Below are positions 1 to 8,289 of a stretch of 61,106 nucleotides of DNA, piece after piece (the stretch's first letter is position 1; each line of letters begins with the position of its first letter). The DNA is from Novosphingobium resinovorum. Lineage in GTDB: Bacteria; Pseudomonadota; Alphaproteobacteria; Sphingomonadales; Sphingomonadaceae. The notes below the pieces were generated by a model that did no database searches, was not told the DNA's origin, and saw nothing but the letters and a program-made list of their open reading frames with translations. The stretch spans positions 1 to 61,106 of the forward strand of contig NZ_BSFC01000017.1 in NCBI RefSeq assembly GCF_027922145.1, given 5' to 3'. The translations under genes were made by a program, and so were the position numbers.

Positions 1-433
1 TTTCCCAGCCGTCGGAGAACTTCTTCGACGGCATGTAGCCCGTCTCTTCGAGCAACGGCAGGTAGCAGTAGGCGTCGTTGTCGCACTGCACGCCGGGGTA
101 GCGGTTCCAGTACCATACGCCGCCGAAACCGCCCGCATGGTCGATGTTGCGCACGTTGGTCACGCCCTGCTTGCGCAAGTGATAGCCCGCAAGGATGCCG
201 GAGAACCCGGCGCCCAGGATCGCCACGTCGATGTCCTCGACCAGCGGCGCGCGCTCGGCGACCGGAGTGAAGGGATCATGGGCATAGTTGTCCGAGAAGT
301 CCCCGGTCGGGCGCACGTACTGCTCGCCGCCCTCGCGGCGCAGGCGCTTGTCGCGCTCGGCGAGGTACTTCGCCTTAAGCGCCGGGATATCGAGTTCGTC
401 CGGCGCGGGCACGTCGGTCTTGAGGCAGGGCAT
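1..433 (-). CDS. Flavin-containing monooxygenase, Baeyer-Villiger type (partial, N-terminal part only)
   Basis: Reading the minus strand from an ATG at 433 gives about 144 residues that run off the window edge. After a ~65-residue N-terminal extension comes an FAD-binding Rossmann motif (DVAILGAGFSGILAGYHL), then GGFGGVWYWNRYPGVQCD, which is the signature of cyclohexanone/phenylacetone-type Baeyer-Villiger monooxygenases (NADPH plus O2 dependent conversion of ketones to esters or lactones). The long extension before the FAD motif is also usual in that family. It is the last gene of the minus-strand catabolic block, 208 bp downstream of the dehydrogenase, and that gap could hold its own promoter. 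The class call is strong; the substrate cannot be told. Confidence 0.85.
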   Translation of the reverse strand, partial: MPCLKTDVPAPDELDIPALKAKYLAERDKRLRREGGEQYVRPTGDFSDNYAHDPFTPVAERAPLVEDIDVAILGAGFSGILAGYHLRKQGVTNVRNIDHAGGFGGVWYWNRYPGVQCDNDAYCYLPLLEETGYMPSKKFSDGWE

Positions 434-641
434 CCGCAGATCACTCTCTTGATGGAGGGGCGCCGCGCTCGTTGTGCGCTGCCCACCACCGCGAATTGCA
501 ATCACCCCACCCGTTAATCAACAGTAGTGTTCATTTAGTGGGGCAGATACCGCTCGGGCGAACGATTGCCTGTCCGGCCCCGACATCGTTCTATTCTGAA
601 TAACCGCCTTCGGCGCCGTAGCACCGCACCGGCCATTCCCA

Positions 642-1511
642 TCACAACGTTGCGAACACGACCCCGAAGTCCTTGTTGGCATTGCCTTGAGCGACCAGCG
701 CCGCGTAGACTTCCTCAGCCTGCTCGCCCATCGGCACAGTCGCATGCACAGCGTGAGCCGCGTCCATCGCGAGCCGCAAGTCCTTCAGCATCAACGCAGC
801 GGAAAAGCCGCCCGCGTACCCGTTGTCGGCCGGGCTCGGCGCACCGATGCCCGGCGCGGGGGTGTAGTCATTGAGCGACCAGCAGTATCCGGTCGACTTG
901 GAACTGATCTCGAAGAACTTCTGCGGATCGAGCCCTGCCTTGGCGGCGAGGGCGAGCGCCTCGCACGTCCCGATCATGTGGATGCCGAGGAGCATGTTGT
1001 TGCACATCTTAGCGATCTGCCCGGCGCCGATATCTCCGGCGTGGATGATGGCCTTCGCCATCGGACCCAGCACAGCGCTGGCTCTATCGAAGGCCTCCAG
1101 CGAGCCACCGACCATGAACGTCAACGTCCCGCCATTGGCCGCCGCCACGCCCCCGGAAACCGGTGAATCGACCATTTCATACCCCGCCCCGCTCGCCAGT
1201 GCGGCAACCTCGCGCGTCGTAGCCAGGTCGATTGTCGAGCAGTCGAGAAAAAGGGCTCCAGCGGGCGCGCTACCGATCACATCCGAGGTGTAGACCGCCT
1301 TCACGATTGCGCCGTTCGGCAACATCGTAACGACTGCATCTGCCGCCGTGACGGCATCGCCAATCGCGGAAAATGTGCTGCAGCCGTTAGCCTCCGCCTT
1401 GGCCCGCGCATCCGCCGAAAGGTCGAACGCCCGAACGTCGTGTCCGGCCTTGGCAAGGTTGGCTGCCATACCAGCGCCCATGTTGCCCAGGCCGATGAAT
1501 GCGATCTTCAT
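642..1511 (-). CDS. mmsB: 3-hydroxyisobutyrate dehydrogenase-like NAD(P)-dependent beta-hydroxyacid dehydrogenase
   Basis: 289 residues, the usual family length. The N-terminus MKIAFIGLGNMGAGMAANL is a Rossmann NAD-binding motif (GLGNMG at 7-12); DSPVSGG at 115-121 is the substrate-binding signature and K168 in GAGQIAKMCNN is the expected catalytic lysine. The family oxidises 3-hydroxyisobutyrate to methylmalonate semialdehyde in valine degradation, but paralogues act on other beta-hydroxyacids. I chose the ATG at 1511 because the fold begins there; the frame is open further upstream into adk, but that sequence is arginine-rich and unlike the family. It sits 61 bp after adk and is probably cotranscribed with the upstream aldehyde dehydrogenase, so a role in degrading a branched or hydroxylated carbon source is plausible. 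The symbol follows family similarity only. Confidence 0.85.
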   Translation of the reverse strand: MKIAFIGLGNMGAGMAANLAKAGHDVRAFDLSADARAKAEANGCSTFSAIGDAVTAADAVVTMLPNGAIVKAVYTSDVIGSAPAGALFLDCSTIDLATTREVAALASGAGYEMVDSPVSGGVAAANGGTLTFMVGGSLEAFDRASAVLGPMAKAIIHAGDIGAGQIAKMCNNMLLGIHMIGTCEALALAAKAGLDPQKFFEISSKSTGYCWSLNDYTPAPGIGAPSPADNGYAGGFSAALMLKDLRLAMDAAHAVHATVPMGEQAEEVYAALVAQGNANKDFGVVFATL

Positions 1512-1572
1512 GCCAATTCCAGTGTGTTCGCGGCGGTGCCGTCTTGTGCGCGTGACTGCGGGTCTTCCTCGA

Positions 1573-2250
1573 TCAATCAGATCGCCGCGCCGTGCGGTCG
1601 TCGATGAGGATCGCATCAAGCGATGCCGCCACTTCGCCTACACCCAGCATCCCGTCGATCGTGCGGACCAACCCGCGCGCACGGTAGATTTCGATGATTG
1701 GCGCCGTCTTGGTCCTGTACTCGAGCAAGCGCGTGCGCACGACGGTCTCGTTGTCATCCGGTCGACGAACGAACACGTCACTCGAACAGGCGTCACAAAA
1801 TCCCTCCAGTATCGGCCGTGCGAAGCTGTCGTGATAGCCCCTGCCGCAACCTGCACACGCGAAACGCCCCGAGATACGTTCGACGAGCACGCCCTCGTCC
1901 ACGCCCAACTCGATGACGTGATCGAGAGTGCGACCACGAGCCGCGAGCAGCTCATCCAGCGAGACCGTCTGGGCCTGGGTCCGCGGGTAGCCGTCGAAGA
2001 TCGCGCCCGTGCCAGACCCCATTGCGTCGAGTTCATCTCCGATCAGTGCCGAAACCAGCAAATCGGACACCAGTTCTCCACGCTCGATCACCGATTGCGC
2101 AACCATGCCGGTAGGAGTCCCCTCACGGATCGCCTTGCGCAGCATGTCGCCGGTCGACAACTGACGCATGGCAAAGCGTTCGACCAGACGCTGTGCCTGC
2201 GTCCCCTTTCCCGCACCCGGGGGGCCCAGCAGGATGATGTTTGCGGTCAT
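1573..2250 (-). CDS. adk: Adenylate kinase with four-cysteine LID
   Basis: 225 residues, long form. The P-loop GPPGAGKGT is at 9-17, the AMP-site stretch DGYPRT follows, and the LID holds C132-x2-C135 and C152-x2-C155, a Zn-binding Cys4 set. It catalyses ATP + AMP <-> 2 ADP in the cytoplasm. It lies 22 bp downstream of the acylating aldehyde dehydrogenase and in the same orientation, an unusual place for adk, which is normally in the ribosomal-protein operon. That suggests a second copy serving AMP-forming acyl-CoA or carboxylate activation in the same pathway (inference). Start: ATG at 2250 immediately before TANIILLGPPG. Confidence 0.9.
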   Translation of the reverse strand: MTANIILLGPPGAGKGTQAQRLVERFAMRQLSTGDMLRKAIREGTPTGMVAQSVIERGELVSDLLVSALIGDELDAMGSGTGAIFDGYPRTQAQTVSLDELLAARGRTLDHVIELGVDEGVLVERISGRFACAGCGRGYHDSFARPILEGFCDACSSDVFVRRPDDNETVVRTRLLEYRTKTAPIIEIYRARGLVRTIDGMLGVGEVAASLDAILIDDRTARRSD

Positions 2251-2272
2251 AGTGTATGCCCGATCCTCTCGT

Positions 2273-3697
2273 TTAACCTACCAGCGCGATGATGTCCCTG
2301 CCGAAGAGCTGCTCGTCCGATGGGATCACCTTGTGCTGCGCCAGCGGCTTCGACACCCAGGTCTCGTTGATGAGGTCGCGCCAGGTGACGTTGTTGTTGG
2401 TGCCGTTGCCGCCCCACGAACCGCAGCCCAGCGAGAAGGTCTGGCGCATCCCGTTCCACACGTTGCCCGAGTTGGAGGCCGACTGCGGCTGGTTGACCAT
2501 CACGCGGCTGGTCTTGGTGCCTTCGGCCAGCTTCATGATGTTGGCGTCGCTCTGCGAATAAATGCCGCAGGAGTGGCCCTGCCCCTGATAGCCCTGGATG
2601 GCGTTGGTCAGGCGGATCGCCTCGTCGATGCCCTTGGCGCGGTAGAGCGCCATGGTGACGGTCATCTTCTCGCCGGAGAACTTGTAGTCCGGGCCGTAGC
2701 CGGTTTCCGGCACGATGAAGAAGGCAGTGCCCTCAGGGATCGCGAAGCCGGCATAGTCGGCGATGAACTTGGCCGACTGGGCGACGACCTTGGCGTTGAT
2801 GTGCTCGCCGTCTTCCCAGATCGCGTTCTGCAGCTTGGTCTTGTTCTCACCCTCGATGATGAAGCCGCCCTTGGCCTTCAGCTTTTCGAGCATGGTGTCG
2901 TAGATCGCGTCGAGCAGGATCACCGCATTGTCCGACGAGCACGAAGCGGCATAGTCCAGCGTCTTCGACAGCAGGATCTTGGCGGCGGCGTCATCGAGGT
3001 CGGCGGTGTCGTCGACGGTGATGACCGCGTTGCCCACGCCCACGCCCAGCGCCGGAGTGCCCGACGAATAGGCCGCCTTGACCATCGGCGTGCCGCCGGT
3101 GGCGAGGATGCGGTCGCACTGCTTCATGACTTCGTTGGTCTTTTCGACCGAGGGCTGCTCGATCGGGATCACGAGGTCGGCGGGGGCGCCCATCTTGACC
3201 AGTGCATCGCGCATCAGGTTGCAGATCTTGGCGTTGATGAACTTGGCGCGCGGGTGCGGGCAGATGATGATCGAGTTGCGGCCCTTGACCGCGCTGATCG
3301 CCTTGATGACCGGGGTGGCCTCGGGGTTGGTCGAGGGCGAGAGCGCACCGATCACGCCGACCGGCTTGGCCAGCTTGACGATGTTGCGCTCGGGGATCTC
3401 GTCAATCACGCCGACCGACTTGTCGTCGATGATGTCGTAGAGGGTGGCGCGGGTCTTGACCGAAATCTTCTTGAACTTGCCCTCGTAGTTGCCGAGCTGC
3501 GTCTCTTCCACGGTCTCGCGGGCGATTTCCTCGTCCATGCCGGGCTTGCACACGGCGTAAACCATGCCGCGGATCCAGGTGTCGACCTGCTCCTGCGTAG
3601 CGTTCTCGATCTGCGCCTGCGCGGCGCGCGAACGGGCGACCAGTTCGGCGACTTCGGCGGCGACGGGGGTTTCGGCGATCAGTTCGGCAGTGGCCAT
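2273..3697 (-). CDS. CoA-acylating aldehyde dehydrogenase (sulfoacetaldehyde/acetaldehyde dehydrogenase-like)
   Basis: 474 residues from the ATG at 3697, chosen because AAGGA sits about 7 nt upstream; an in-frame ATG at 3712 has no such site. The sequence resembles the acylating branch of the aldehyde dehydrogenase superfamily (EutE, SauS and the AdhE N-terminal domain): KPVGVIGALSPSTNP is in the NAD-binding region and C253 in YAASCSSDNA is the expected nucleophile that forms the thioacyl intermediate resolved by CoA. It would convert an aldehyde plus CoA and NAD+ to acyl-CoA. It is first in the minus-strand block (then adk, mmsB-like, monooxygenase), divergent from a LysR regulator that presumably controls it. 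Resemblance to SauS does not prove a sulfonated substrate. Confidence 0.85.
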   Translation of the reverse strand: MATAELIAETPVAAEVAELVARSRAAQAQIENATQEQVDTWIRGMVYAVCKPGMDEEIARETVEETQLGNYEGKFKKISVKTRATLYDIIDDKSVGVIDEIPERNIVKLAKPVGVIGALSPSTNPEATPVIKAISAVKGRNSIIICPHPRAKFINAKICNLMRDALVKMGAPADLVIPIEQPSVEKTNEVMKQCDRILATGGTPMVKAAYSSGTPALGVGVGNAVITVDDTADLDDAAAKILLSKTLDYAASCSSDNAVILLDAIYDTMLEKLKAKGGFIIEGENKTKLQNAIWEDGEHINAKVVAQSAKFIADYAGFAIPEGTAFFIVPETGYGPDYKFSGEKMTVTMALYRAKGIDEAIRLTNAIQGYQGQGHSCGIYSQSDANIMKLAEGTKTSRVMVNQPQSASNSGNVWNGMRQTFSLGCGSWGGNGTNNNVTWRDLINETWVSKPLAQHKVIPSDEQLFGRDIIALVG

Positions 3698-3822
3698 GGC
3701 AATATCCTTCATCCCAGCGCTGGCCACGCCAATGCCAATAGTGGCAGCGGCCGACAGCAATAGTTTGAACTCTCCCTAACGAGCGTGCGATGTTGCAGGC
3801 AAACTGCATTTGTGCGACCACT

Positions 3823-3840
3823 ACCTGCATATATGCAGGT
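3823..3840. promoter_or_regulatory. Perfect 18-bp palindrome over the lysR start codon (candidate operator)
   Basis: ACCTGCATATATGCAGGT is a perfect palindrome, and the lysR ATG (3833-3835) lies in its right half. A second TGCA-N7-TGCA element occurs just upstream at about 3795-3809. The 136-bp divergent region towards the aldehyde dehydrogenase therefore holds two TGCA-containing symmetric sites, as expected for an autoregulated LysR switch. Function is inferred from position and symmetry. Confidence 0.6.
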
Positions 3841-4729
3841 ATCAGACTGGAACGACTATCAGACCTTTCTCGCCATCGCCCGCGAGGGTCAGATGGCACG
3901 TGCAGCGCGAAGCATGGGTATCGATGCCACCACGGCCGGACGTCGCCTGCGAAGGCTCGAGGCCCGTATGGGCCAGATCCTGTTCGAACAGACGCGCGAG
4001 GGTCAGGTGCTTACGGAGGCAGGCGAAGCACTTCTCGCCCATGTGGAAACCATGGCCCTCGCGGCGGGAAGCATTGCGTCCCTTGCAACAAGCGGAGGCG
4101 GCCCCGCAGGCACCTTGCGGATCAGCGTGTCCGAGGGCTTCGCATCTTGGTTCCTGGCACCGCGCCTGTCGGCATTCGCGGACCTCTACCCTAACATCAT
4201 TGTCGATCTCGTCGCGAGCAGCAGCTATCTGAACCTGTCGAGGCGTGAAGCAGACATGGCGATCTATCTTTCGCGTCCACAGGCCGGACCGCTTGTCGCC
4301 CGCAAGCTCACGCCGTACCGGCTTGGCCTCTATGCAAGCGACAGATATCTTGCCGAGCATGGTGTGCCCGCCGACCTCGGGGAACTGACGGCCCATCGCC
4401 TCGTTGGCTACATCCCGGATCTTCTCACAGCGCCCGAGCTGCGCTACGCGGACGAGATCCATCCCCAGCTCAAGGTCTCCCTGAGATCGAGCAGCATCAA
4501 CTCCCAGTATGCGATGGTTTCAGGCGGTGCCGGAATAGGGATCTTGCCATGTTTCATCGGCGACGTGGCGCCCGGACTGTCCCGCATCGTTCCGGAATGC
4601 AGCCTCGAGCGCGCCTTCTGGCTCGTGACCCACAGGGAAACTCAGCAACTTGCAAAAGTCCGTGCATTCGGGGCCTGGCTTCAAGCCGTTCTCGACGGCG
4701 GCGGTGCAGCGCGTCTTGTCGGCCGCTGA
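3833..4729 (+). CDS. LysR-family transcriptional regulator
   Basis: 298 residues. Winged HTH at about 1-65 (YQTFLAIAREGQMARAARSMG, then TTAGRRLRRLEARMGQILFEQTR), followed by the periplasmic-binding-like effector domain from about residue 88 (GTLRISVSEGFASWFLAPRL). The ATG at 3833 is preferred because the HTH begins there; the frame stays open 48 bp further upstream. It is divergent from the acylating aldehyde dehydrogenase operon, the classical arrangement for a LysR activator of the neighbouring catabolic genes, and its start lies inside a perfect palindrome, which points to autoregulation. The effector is unknown. Confidence 0.9.
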   Translation: MQVSDWNDYQTFLAIAREGQMARAARSMGIDATTAGRRLRRLEARMGQILFEQTREGQVLTEAGEALLAHVETMALAAGSIASLATSGGGPAGTLRISVSEGFASWFLAPRLSAFADLYPNIIVDLVASSSYLNLSRREADMAIYLSRPQAGPLVARKLTPYRLGLYASDRYLAEHGVPADLGELTAHRLVGYIPDLLTAPELRYADEIHPQLKVSLRSSSINSQYAMVSGGAGIGILPCFIGDVAPGLSRIVPECSLERAFWLVTHRETQQLAKVRAFGAWLQAVLDGGGAARLVGR

Positions 4730-4767
4730 ACGCATGCCCCGGTGACCCGAAACCGCAGAGCCTCGGA

Positions 4768-4789
4768 CGAGCGCCAGTCAGGGCGCTCG
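4768..4789. terminator. Hairpin between convergent lysR and transglycosylase genes
   Basis: Arms CGAGCGCC and GGCGCTCG, 8 bp and perfect, flank a 6-nt loop 38 bp after the lysR stop; a short T-rich stretch (ATATGTTT) follows on the plus strand. Its place between two convergent genes suits a bidirectional terminator, though the T-run is weak. Confidence 0.5.
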
Positions 4790-4808
4790 GCAATATGTTT
4801 CCCTGCTA

Positions 4809-5321
4809 CTACCGTCCGAAGACGGCCTCGCCAAACCGGCGGCGCAGGTGCAACGCCACGCTTCCGGCATAGCGCCGCTGCCGCCAGAGCGTTGGACTGT
4901 GGTAGATTCCGACAGCCTTCCAGTAGTCCCCGCTCGCTGCAAGTCCGGACAGGAATATCCAGCGCGCCGCCTGGACATTGAAGCACGGATCGCTGGACAG
5001 CCATGTCCGGACTTCGTGCTGCGACCGTCTCGTTAGCTTTGCAAGACGCGGTATCCACGAGCTGTTCACCTGAAGCGGCCCAAGGTCCTGGGTGCCGTTG
5101 GAATTTTCGATCCGCGCTCCGAGCCATCCTGCTTCCTGGTCACGCAGGCCCCAAAGTGTTCTTTCCAGCCAGACCTTGCCGGTTGCCGCTTCCCGGATAC
5201 ATATCCCGATCCTGGCCTCGTGTTCGATAGGTGGCACGGGCCTCGCATGCACGTCGCACGTCCGCACGAAGGCAATCGCTGCCATAAGCAGCGCTGCGAC
5301 CACGATCCGATCAGCGTTCAT
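4809..5321 (-). CDS. Periplasmic lytic transglycosylase of the conjugation system
   Basis: 170 residues from the ATG at 5321, preceded by a strong GGAGGAG; the frame is open further upstream inside traI but without a better signal. An N-terminal hydrophobic segment ending near VHA (residues ~5-27) is a signal peptide. The catalytic glutamate is probably E63 (RDQEAGW), followed by the goose-lysozyme/IpgF-type motif NGTQDLGPLQVNSSW. VirB1/IpgF-like enzymes cut peptidoglycan glycan strands so that secretion machinery can cross the wall. The gene overlaps the 3' end of traI by 11 bp and ends the minus-strand DNA-processing operon, so it most likely serves this transfer system. Confidence 0.85.
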   Translation of the reverse strand: MNADRIVVAALLMAAIAFVRTCDVHARPVPPIEHEARIGICIREAATGKVWLERTLWGLRDQEAGWLGARIENSNGTQDLGPLQVNSSWIPRLAKLTRRSQHEVRTWLSSDPCFNVQAARWIFLSGLAASGDYWKAVGIYHSPTLWRQRRYAGSVALHLRRRFGEAVFGR

Positions 5322-8289
5322 GGCTGTCTCCTCCGGAACGCGGTGCGGCAAGCGACCGGTCCGGCTTGCCGCCAGCTGACTGGCGCTCGGATTCTCCGGC
5401 ATTAAGATTTTTATCGTCGGGGCCGCGATGGCGATCGGCGGCGGCTCTCAGCCATCTGTCGATGATCTGCACAATCGAGTGCGCGTCTTCGGCGAGACGG
5501 ATCGGCACGTCGCTGCGCTGTGAGCCGGCCGCCACCGGGCCGCTTCGGTTTACGACGGCGCCGCGCTCGCGCCTTTGCGCGATCTGGCTCTCGCGAATCC
5601 GGGCTAAACGTTCATGATGACGCTCGGCCCGGGCCGCGGCGCTGTCCCGGCCGATGCGGCCCAGCCCTTCGATCCCGGAGGTCTTCTCGCCGGATCTGCG
5701 CAACAGACGATCGACCAGACGATCACGGTCCTCGGTCCACAGCTTCGCACCGAACCGCGCCCGCGTGATCGCGGTGTAAAAGTTCTGTCCGGTCACGAGA
5801 GGGGACGCGACCGGCGCGAGCACGAAGACCCGGTCGTAGGTCTTCGACTGGGCAGAATACACCGTCTCGCAATAGCCATGGTCCCAGGTCCTGTGCACGG
5901 AAAGATCGAGATCCTGCACCCGCGCATCGCGATCCCACCGGATCGTCGCGATCGTTCCATCGATCCGCTCGACCGTGCCGCGCTCCGCGTTTCGGATACC
6001 AAGTTCGTGGTTCACGAGGCGCCACTGGATACGGTCTCCGCCGGCAAGATTACGGACATCTTCCTTGAAGACGTTGATCCGCGACGCTCGGCCAAGGCGC
6101 GGGTCCCAGTCGATCCGGCGCCCCTTTTCGTCCACCAGAGTGACCACTTGGCGTCCCCGCCCGTTCCGGCCGGCACTCTGGACGCGGTACTCGGCGTCCC
6201 GTGCGATGCCGAGACCCAAGTCGTCGCGCGAGAATACGACGACTTGTCCGCGGGTGTAGAAGCGTGCGAAGTGCTTCTCTTGCGCGGTCATGCCGGCCGG
6301 AGAAAGTATCGCGAGCCGGGTTTCTTCCGCAGCGACAGCGCCCTCGACCTTCAGCGTCTCGCGTACCTTGGAATTGACGATCAGACGGGTAGCGTTCTCC
6401 AGTACGAGCATGTTGGTCCGAGCGCGGTTCTCCGGTCTCAGCCGCGTCCATTCCCCTACCATCGCCTTGGCAAGCTCCTCGTTTGTGCCGCCGCTCCTCA
6501 CGGCATCGAGATTGTTGAGGGAGCCCGCGTAATCGCGGCTGCGGGCAAGCGTAACCGCCCGGGTAATTTTGTCGTTTTCCTGGCGCACTGCCGATCTGAG
6601 ATGCGCGCTGGATAGTCCGAGCCGGAGCATGAGCCAGAAGGGCTTGCCCTGTTCGATCGGTCCGGTCTGGTGGGTGTCGCCAAGGAACATCAGTCGCGCG
6701 CCGGTTGCGCGGCTAATCTCAAGAAGACGAACGGCCTGCCGGTTCCCGAGCTGTCCGGCTTCGTCCACGATAAGGGCATGATCCTCGCCGAGCGACCTGC
6801 CTCCGGTCGCCAGAAGGCTCGCCACCGTGCGCGATTCTATACCAGCCCGATTTCCGAGTTCCGCTGCAGCGGACGATGTCGGAGCCAGCGCAACAAGGGT
6901 AGTGCGAGCACCGGCAGCCTCGCGCAGCGCCGCGACCAGGGTGGATTTTCCCGAACCGGCGACACCGTGTAGCCCGGTGACCCTGTCCGTAGACAGACCA
7001 AGATGGTCTAGCGCAAGGCGCTGCTCCGGCGTCAGTCCATGCCTGGCCCCGGCAACGCCGAGCGCCTCTCTCGCGGCGATGGGTTTCGCGTCGCCGAGCG
7101 CCAGGACGAGATGGTCCGCCAGCGCGAGTTCAAGCCGCACCGTGGCGCGAGATGTCCGCCCGCGGGTATGAACTTCGTCGCCAGTCGGGTGACGCACCGC
7201 GAGAACCTTGTGCCTGCACTCATGCTCCCGCGCCAGTGGATGAACGTCGTCCAGCCGCACTTCCCCCACGTGCGACGCGAGCGCTGTTTTCAGAAGGCGT
7301 CCCAGGTTGTTGACCGCTTCGCTACCTTCCGACTGGCGCAGCCCGAACAGCATTGCCCGTGCCGCCAGCATGGGCTCGACCGCAACCTCGCGGGGTGAAA
7401 TCTTGTCGGCCTCCGCCCTGGTATGGTGAACCTGCTCGGCATGTGGACCAAGACGGCCGCGCCAGCGCTCATGCAGGGCCTCAAGCGAGACTTTCTCCTT
7501 GGCGCCGCGCGTCTCGTAGAAAGACTTGCGCCGCGCTGCTTGCCCTTCAAGGCCATGCTCCCGGGCATGGGCATCGATCTGCGCGGAGCGGCGCGACATG
7601 TCCGCGATCAGGTCCTTGGGAACCCCGCGGATTTCGAACAGGCCCTTGCGCGGATCGAAGTCGACTTCATATCCCCGCTCGCGAAGGAGGTGCGCAAGCT
7701 CATTGCGGTACACCTGACCTGCCACCATCTGTTCGGCGTACATCGCCCTGGTCTCGAGGCTGGCGAACCTGTCGCCGCTGCGCTCGCTGGTCACGTTGAG
7801 CACGACCACGTGCGTATGAAGATGCGGGTCGAGCTCCCGGCTCGCGTGCTCGGAGAAGCGCGCGAAGAGCAGCCGGCCGGTCGTCTTCTCGGTGACCTCG
7901 CCATCGATCCGGCGGCGTAGCGCGGCGTGTTCCTCGAGATAGACAAGGGCGCGCGTCACCGCTTGCTCATGGGCCTCTATTATCCCCCCGTCGCCGGCAA
8001 CCAGAGCCATGATCGACACCGATTTCGGGGCGTTCACGGCGAAGTCCCAGCCGGGGTGGTGCTGACGCGATCCGTCTGCCAGAAGCCGTCCGAGCTGCTG
8101 GCCGGCAACACGGCCCGCGAGCAAGTCGCGCAAGACCCCCGGGTCGACCTTGCCTTCCAGGTGAAGGTCAGCGGCGATCGCGCCTCCCCACTCGGAATGT
8201 TCGCCCGCCCCCTTCGAATAATAGTCGCCGATGGCGTAGTAGCGGGCGATATTGCTCGCCGAGCCCTTGAGGCGGCGCGGGTGGATCAT
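5311..8289 (-). CDS. traI: Conjugative relaxase-helicase TraI/TrwC (MobF family)
   Basis: 992 residues, close to R388 TrwC and far shorter than F TraI. Relaxase domain at about 1-300: paired tyrosines Y17/Y18 and Y23/Y24 near the N-terminus and the histidine triad H156, H158, H160 in DPHLHTHVVVLN that holds the catalytic metal. Helicase domain: Walker A GVAGSGKST at 442-450, Walker B ALIVDEAGQL, and a late RecD-like motif FYTAITRARFGAKLW. The enzyme nicks oriT, stays covalently bound to the 5' end and unwinds the transferred strand. Its start overlaps the traD stop (ATGA, 8286-8289), so the two are translationally coupled. The cognate oriT is expected upstream of this operon, near 10.7-11.1 kb. 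Confidence 0.95.
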   Translation of the reverse strand: MIHPRRLKGSASNIARYYAIGDYYSKGAGEHSEWGGAIAADLHLEGKVDPGVLRDLLAGRVAGQQLGRLLADGSRQHHPGWDFAVNAPKSVSIMALVAGDGGIIEAHEQAVTRALVYLEEHAALRRRIDGEVTEKTTGRLLFARFSEHASRELDPHLHTHVVVLNVTSERSGDRFASLETRAMYAEQMVAGQVYRNELAHLLRERGYEVDFDPRKGLFEIRGVPKDLIADMSRRSAQIDAHAREHGLEGQAARRKSFYETRGAKEKVSLEALHERWRGRLGPHAEQVHHTRAEADKISPREVAVEPMLAARAMLFGLRQSEGSEAVNNLGRLLKTALASHVGEVRLDDVHPLAREHECRHKVLAVRHPTGDEVHTRGRTSRATVRLELALADHLVLALGDAKPIAAREALGVAGARHGLTPEQRLALDHLGLSTDRVTGLHGVAGSGKSTLVAALREAAGARTTLVALAPTSSAAAELGNRAGIESRTVASLLATGGRSLGEDHALIVDEAGQLGNRQAVRLLEISRATGARLMFLGDTHQTGPIEQGKPFWLMLRLGLSSAHLRSAVRQENDKITRAVTLARSRDYAGSLNNLDAVRSGGTNEELAKAMVGEWTRLRPENRARTNMLVLENATRLIVNSKVRETLKVEGAVAAEETRLAILSPAGMTAQEKHFARFYTRGQVVVFSRDDLGLGIARDAEYRVQSAGRNGRGRQVVTLVDEKGRRIDWDPRLGRASRINVFKEDVRNLAGGDRIQWRLVNHELGIRNAERGTVERIDGTIATIRWDRDARVQDLDLSVHRTWDHGYCETVYSAQSKTYDRVFVLAPVASPLVTGQNFYTAITRARFGAKLWTEDRDRLVDRLLRRSGEKTSGIEGLGRIGRDSAAARAERHHERLARIRESQIAQRRERGAVVNRSGPVAAGSQRSDVPIRLAEDAHSIVQIIDRWLRAAADRHRGPDDKNLNAGESERQSAGGKPDRSLAAPRSGGDSHER

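Noticed and set aside
1512..1619. Extended start of the 3-hydroxyisobutyrate dehydrogenase-like gene
   Set aside because: Overlaps adk and is Arg-rich; the Rossmann fold starts at 1511.
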